In this document: in pieces, positions 21,945 to 22,901 of the stretch
Numbering within the stretch: the first letter of the stretch is position 1
Layout: the number at the start of each line of letters is the position of its first letter
Assembly: GCA_964575185.1 (NCBI GenBank)
Contig: CAZNPW010000045.1
Span: 1-22,901, forward strand
From: CAZNPW01 sp964575185
GTDB taxonomy: Bacteria > Pseudomonadota > Alphaproteobacteria > Rhodobacterales > Rhodobacteraceae
Direction: 5' to 3'
DNA length: 22,901 bases
The notes under the pieces: generated by a model
What the model was told of the DNA's origin: nothing
Database searches by the model: none
What the model saw: the letters and a program-made list of their open reading frames with translations, nothing else
Translations under genes and position numbers: made by a program

Positions 21945-22765
21945 GCCCGCAGAAGTTCGTTGATCGAGGTCTTGGCCCGCGTCTGGGCGTCGACCTGCTT
22001 CACGATCACGGCGCAGTAGAGGTGGATGCCGTTGCCCGAGGGCATCGAGCCCGCGACGACGACCGAGCCCGCGGGGACCTCGCCGTAGGTGACGGTGCCC
22101 GTCGCACGGTCGACGATCTTGGTGGACCTGCCGATGAAGACGCCCATGCCGAGGACGGCGCCTTCGCGGACGATGCAGCCCTCCACCACCTCGGAGCGCG
22201 CCCCGATGAAGCAGTTGTCCTCGATGATCGTGGGGCCGGCCTGCATCGGCTCCAGCACGCCGCCGATGCCGACGCCGCCCGACAGGTGGACGTTGCGGCC
22301 GATCTGCGCGCAGGAGCCGACGGTGGCCCAGGTGTCGACCATCGTCCCCTCGCCCACGTAGGCGCCGAGGTTGACGAAGCAGGGCATGAGCACGACCCCG
22401 CGGGCGATGTGGGCGGAGTGGCGGACGATCGCGCCGGGCACCGCGCGGAAGCCCGCGGCGCGCCAGCGGGTGGCGTCCCAGCCCCTGAACTTGCCGTCGA
22501 CCTTGTCCCACCAGGTCGCGTCCTGCGGCGCGCCCGGCATCGGCTCCATGTCGCGCAGGCGGAAGCCGAGGAGGACGGCCTTCTTGGCCCACTGGTTGAC
22601 GTGCCACTGGCCGCCGCGGGGCTCGGCTACCCGCAGGGTTCCTGCGTCGAGCGCGGCGAGCGTCGCCTCGACCGCGTCGCGGGCGGGGCCGGTGGTGGCG
22701 GGGGTGATCGTCTCGCGCGCGTCCCAGGCGGCGTCGATGGCGGTCTGCAGGGCGGCGTGATCCAT
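21941..22765 (-). CDS. dapD: 2,3,4,5-tetrahydropyridine-2,6-dicarboxylate N-succinyltransferase
   Basis: 274 residues, the canonical DapD length. It transfers succinyl from succinyl-CoA to tetrahydrodipicolinate, the first step of the succinylase branch. The N-terminal helical domain (1-105) includes GQWHVNQWAKKAVLLGFRL. The left-handed beta-helix (about 110-235) shows hexapeptide turns, with VDTWATVGSCAQIG (D144) and IGARSEVVEGC (E192) containing the residues equivalent to the catalytic Asp and Glu. The helix loop VLEPMQAGPTIIED and the C-terminal VVAGSMPSGNGIHLY are also diagnostic. The ATG at 22765 has GGAG 8 nt upstream; the frame extends further only through G/C tracts. A good promoter lies 28 nt upstream, making dapD the first gene of a cluster with a dead acetyltransferase, the small hypothetical gene and dapE. 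Confidence 0.97.
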   Translation of the reverse strand: MDHAALQTAIDAAWDARETITPATTGPARDAVEATLAALDAGTLRVAEPRGGQWHVNQWAKKAVLLGFRLRDMEPMPGAPQDATWWDKVDGKFRGWDATRWRAAGFRAVPGAIVRHSAHIARGVVLMPCFVNLGAYVGEGTMVDTWATVGSCAQIGRNVHLSGGVGIGGVLEPMQAGPTIIEDNCFIGARSEVVEGCIVREGAVLGMGVFIGRSTKIVDRATGTVTYGEVPAGSVVVAGSMPSGNGIHLYCAVIVKQVDAQTRAKTSINELLRA

Positions 22766-22792
22766 GGGCGGCTCCGGTGCGGCGTTCGGCCG

Positions 22793-22821
22793 CGTATAGG
22801 CGGGGCCGCGGGGGGGCACAA
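22793..22821 (-). promoter_or_regulatory. Predicted sigma-70 promoter of dapD
   Basis: On the minus strand TTGTGC (22821-22816) is followed after 17 nt by TATACG (22798-22793). The -10 has TATA, the -35 has TTG, and the spacing is ideal. Predicted transcription start is near 22786, giving a leader of about 20 nt that includes the GGAG ribosome binding site. Confidence 0.5.
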
Positions 22822-22822
22822 C

Positions 22823-22858
22823 GGGGTCGGGGGGGGTCGGGGGGTCGGGGGGGGGGGG
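22823..22858 (+). other. Four G-tracts (potential G-quadruplex) abutting the dapD promoter
   Basis: Runs of 4, 8, 6 and 12 G at 22823-22826, 22829-22836, 22839-22844 and 22847-22858, each separated by the dinucleotide TC. This satisfies the usual G-quadruplex pattern with very short loops, on the strand that is template for dapD. It starts 2 nt upstream of the predicted -35. The 12-G run is also a slippage-prone homopolymer. Confidence 0.7.
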
Positions 22859-22901
22859 TGACGCGGTTGCCTGCGGCCGCGCCTTCTGCGACACCCGCGC
22901 G

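Overview
The window is very GC-rich, almost fully coding, single-copy chromosomal DNA from an alphaproteobacterium, most likely a member of the Rhodobacterales (Rhodobacteraceae/Paracoccaceae type). Lineage markers are a Rhodobacterales-style FYDLN protein, a DUF2794 protein, an IalB-family protein, a short FtsK N-terminus of the Rhodobacter type, and three copies of a hairpin plus 'TCATCTT..CGAAATA'-like intergenic repeat that I know from this order. I see no phage, insertion sequence, integrase, CRISPR array or rRNA. The many long antisense ORFs are by-products of the base composition.

Layout. 1-2965 (minus strand): an EamA/DMT permease, a DapC-type aminotransferase and the 5' part of ftsK, the last two spaced like an operon. 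3125-4816 (plus): adenine deaminase. 4914-7113 (minus): a tightly overlapping three-gene phospholipid operon (acyltransferase, YnbB-like CDP-diglyceride synthase, YnbA-like CDP-alcohol phosphatidyltransferase). 7234-9516 (plus): a 760-residue RTX calcium-binding protein with a good ribosome binding site, ending at a strong hairpin shared with a minus-strand tRNA-Ala(GGC). 9758-10090 (minus): FYDLN-acid protein. 10228-11552 (plus): YgjP-type metalloprotease overlapping a GntR/FCD regulator. 11630-12148 (minus): IalB-family secreted protein. 12313-13290 (plus): Rhizobium-type L-asparaginase, ending in two back-to-back 22-nt palindromes. 13404-13745 (plus): DUF2794, overlapping tail-to-tail with a CPA2 antiporter (13705-14970, minus) that lacks its usual RCK domain. 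15161-16363 (plus): YcaQ-type crosslink DNA glycosylase. 16386-19954 (minus): RNase R and a MltB-type lytic transglycosylase. 20035-22765 (minus): dapD, a decayed GNAT acetyltransferase, a small conserved-looking protein and dapE.

Functional themes. DapD, DapC and DapE catalyse three consecutive steps of the succinylase route to meso-diaminopimelate and lysine, and all three are in the window, dapC being coupled to ftsK and dapD/dapE forming a second cluster. With the lytic transglycosylase this gives a cell wall and division flavour. The rest is nucleic acid metabolism (RNase R, YcaQ, tRNA-Ala), purine and asparagine nitrogen salvage (adenine deaminase, asparaginase), membrane lipid synthesis, and transport.

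Most notable for follow-up: the YnbA/YnbB-type lipid operon whose CDP-alcohol transferase has a non-canonical active-site motif; the GNAT pseudogene still translationally coupled to dapD; the run of four G-tracts abutting the predicted dapD promoter; the probably leaderless mltB-like gene; the RCK-less antiporter overlapping DUF2794; and the three-copy intergenic repeat. I found no clear previously undescribed multi-gene defence or mobile system. Promoters and hairpins were picked by eye and carry modest confidence.
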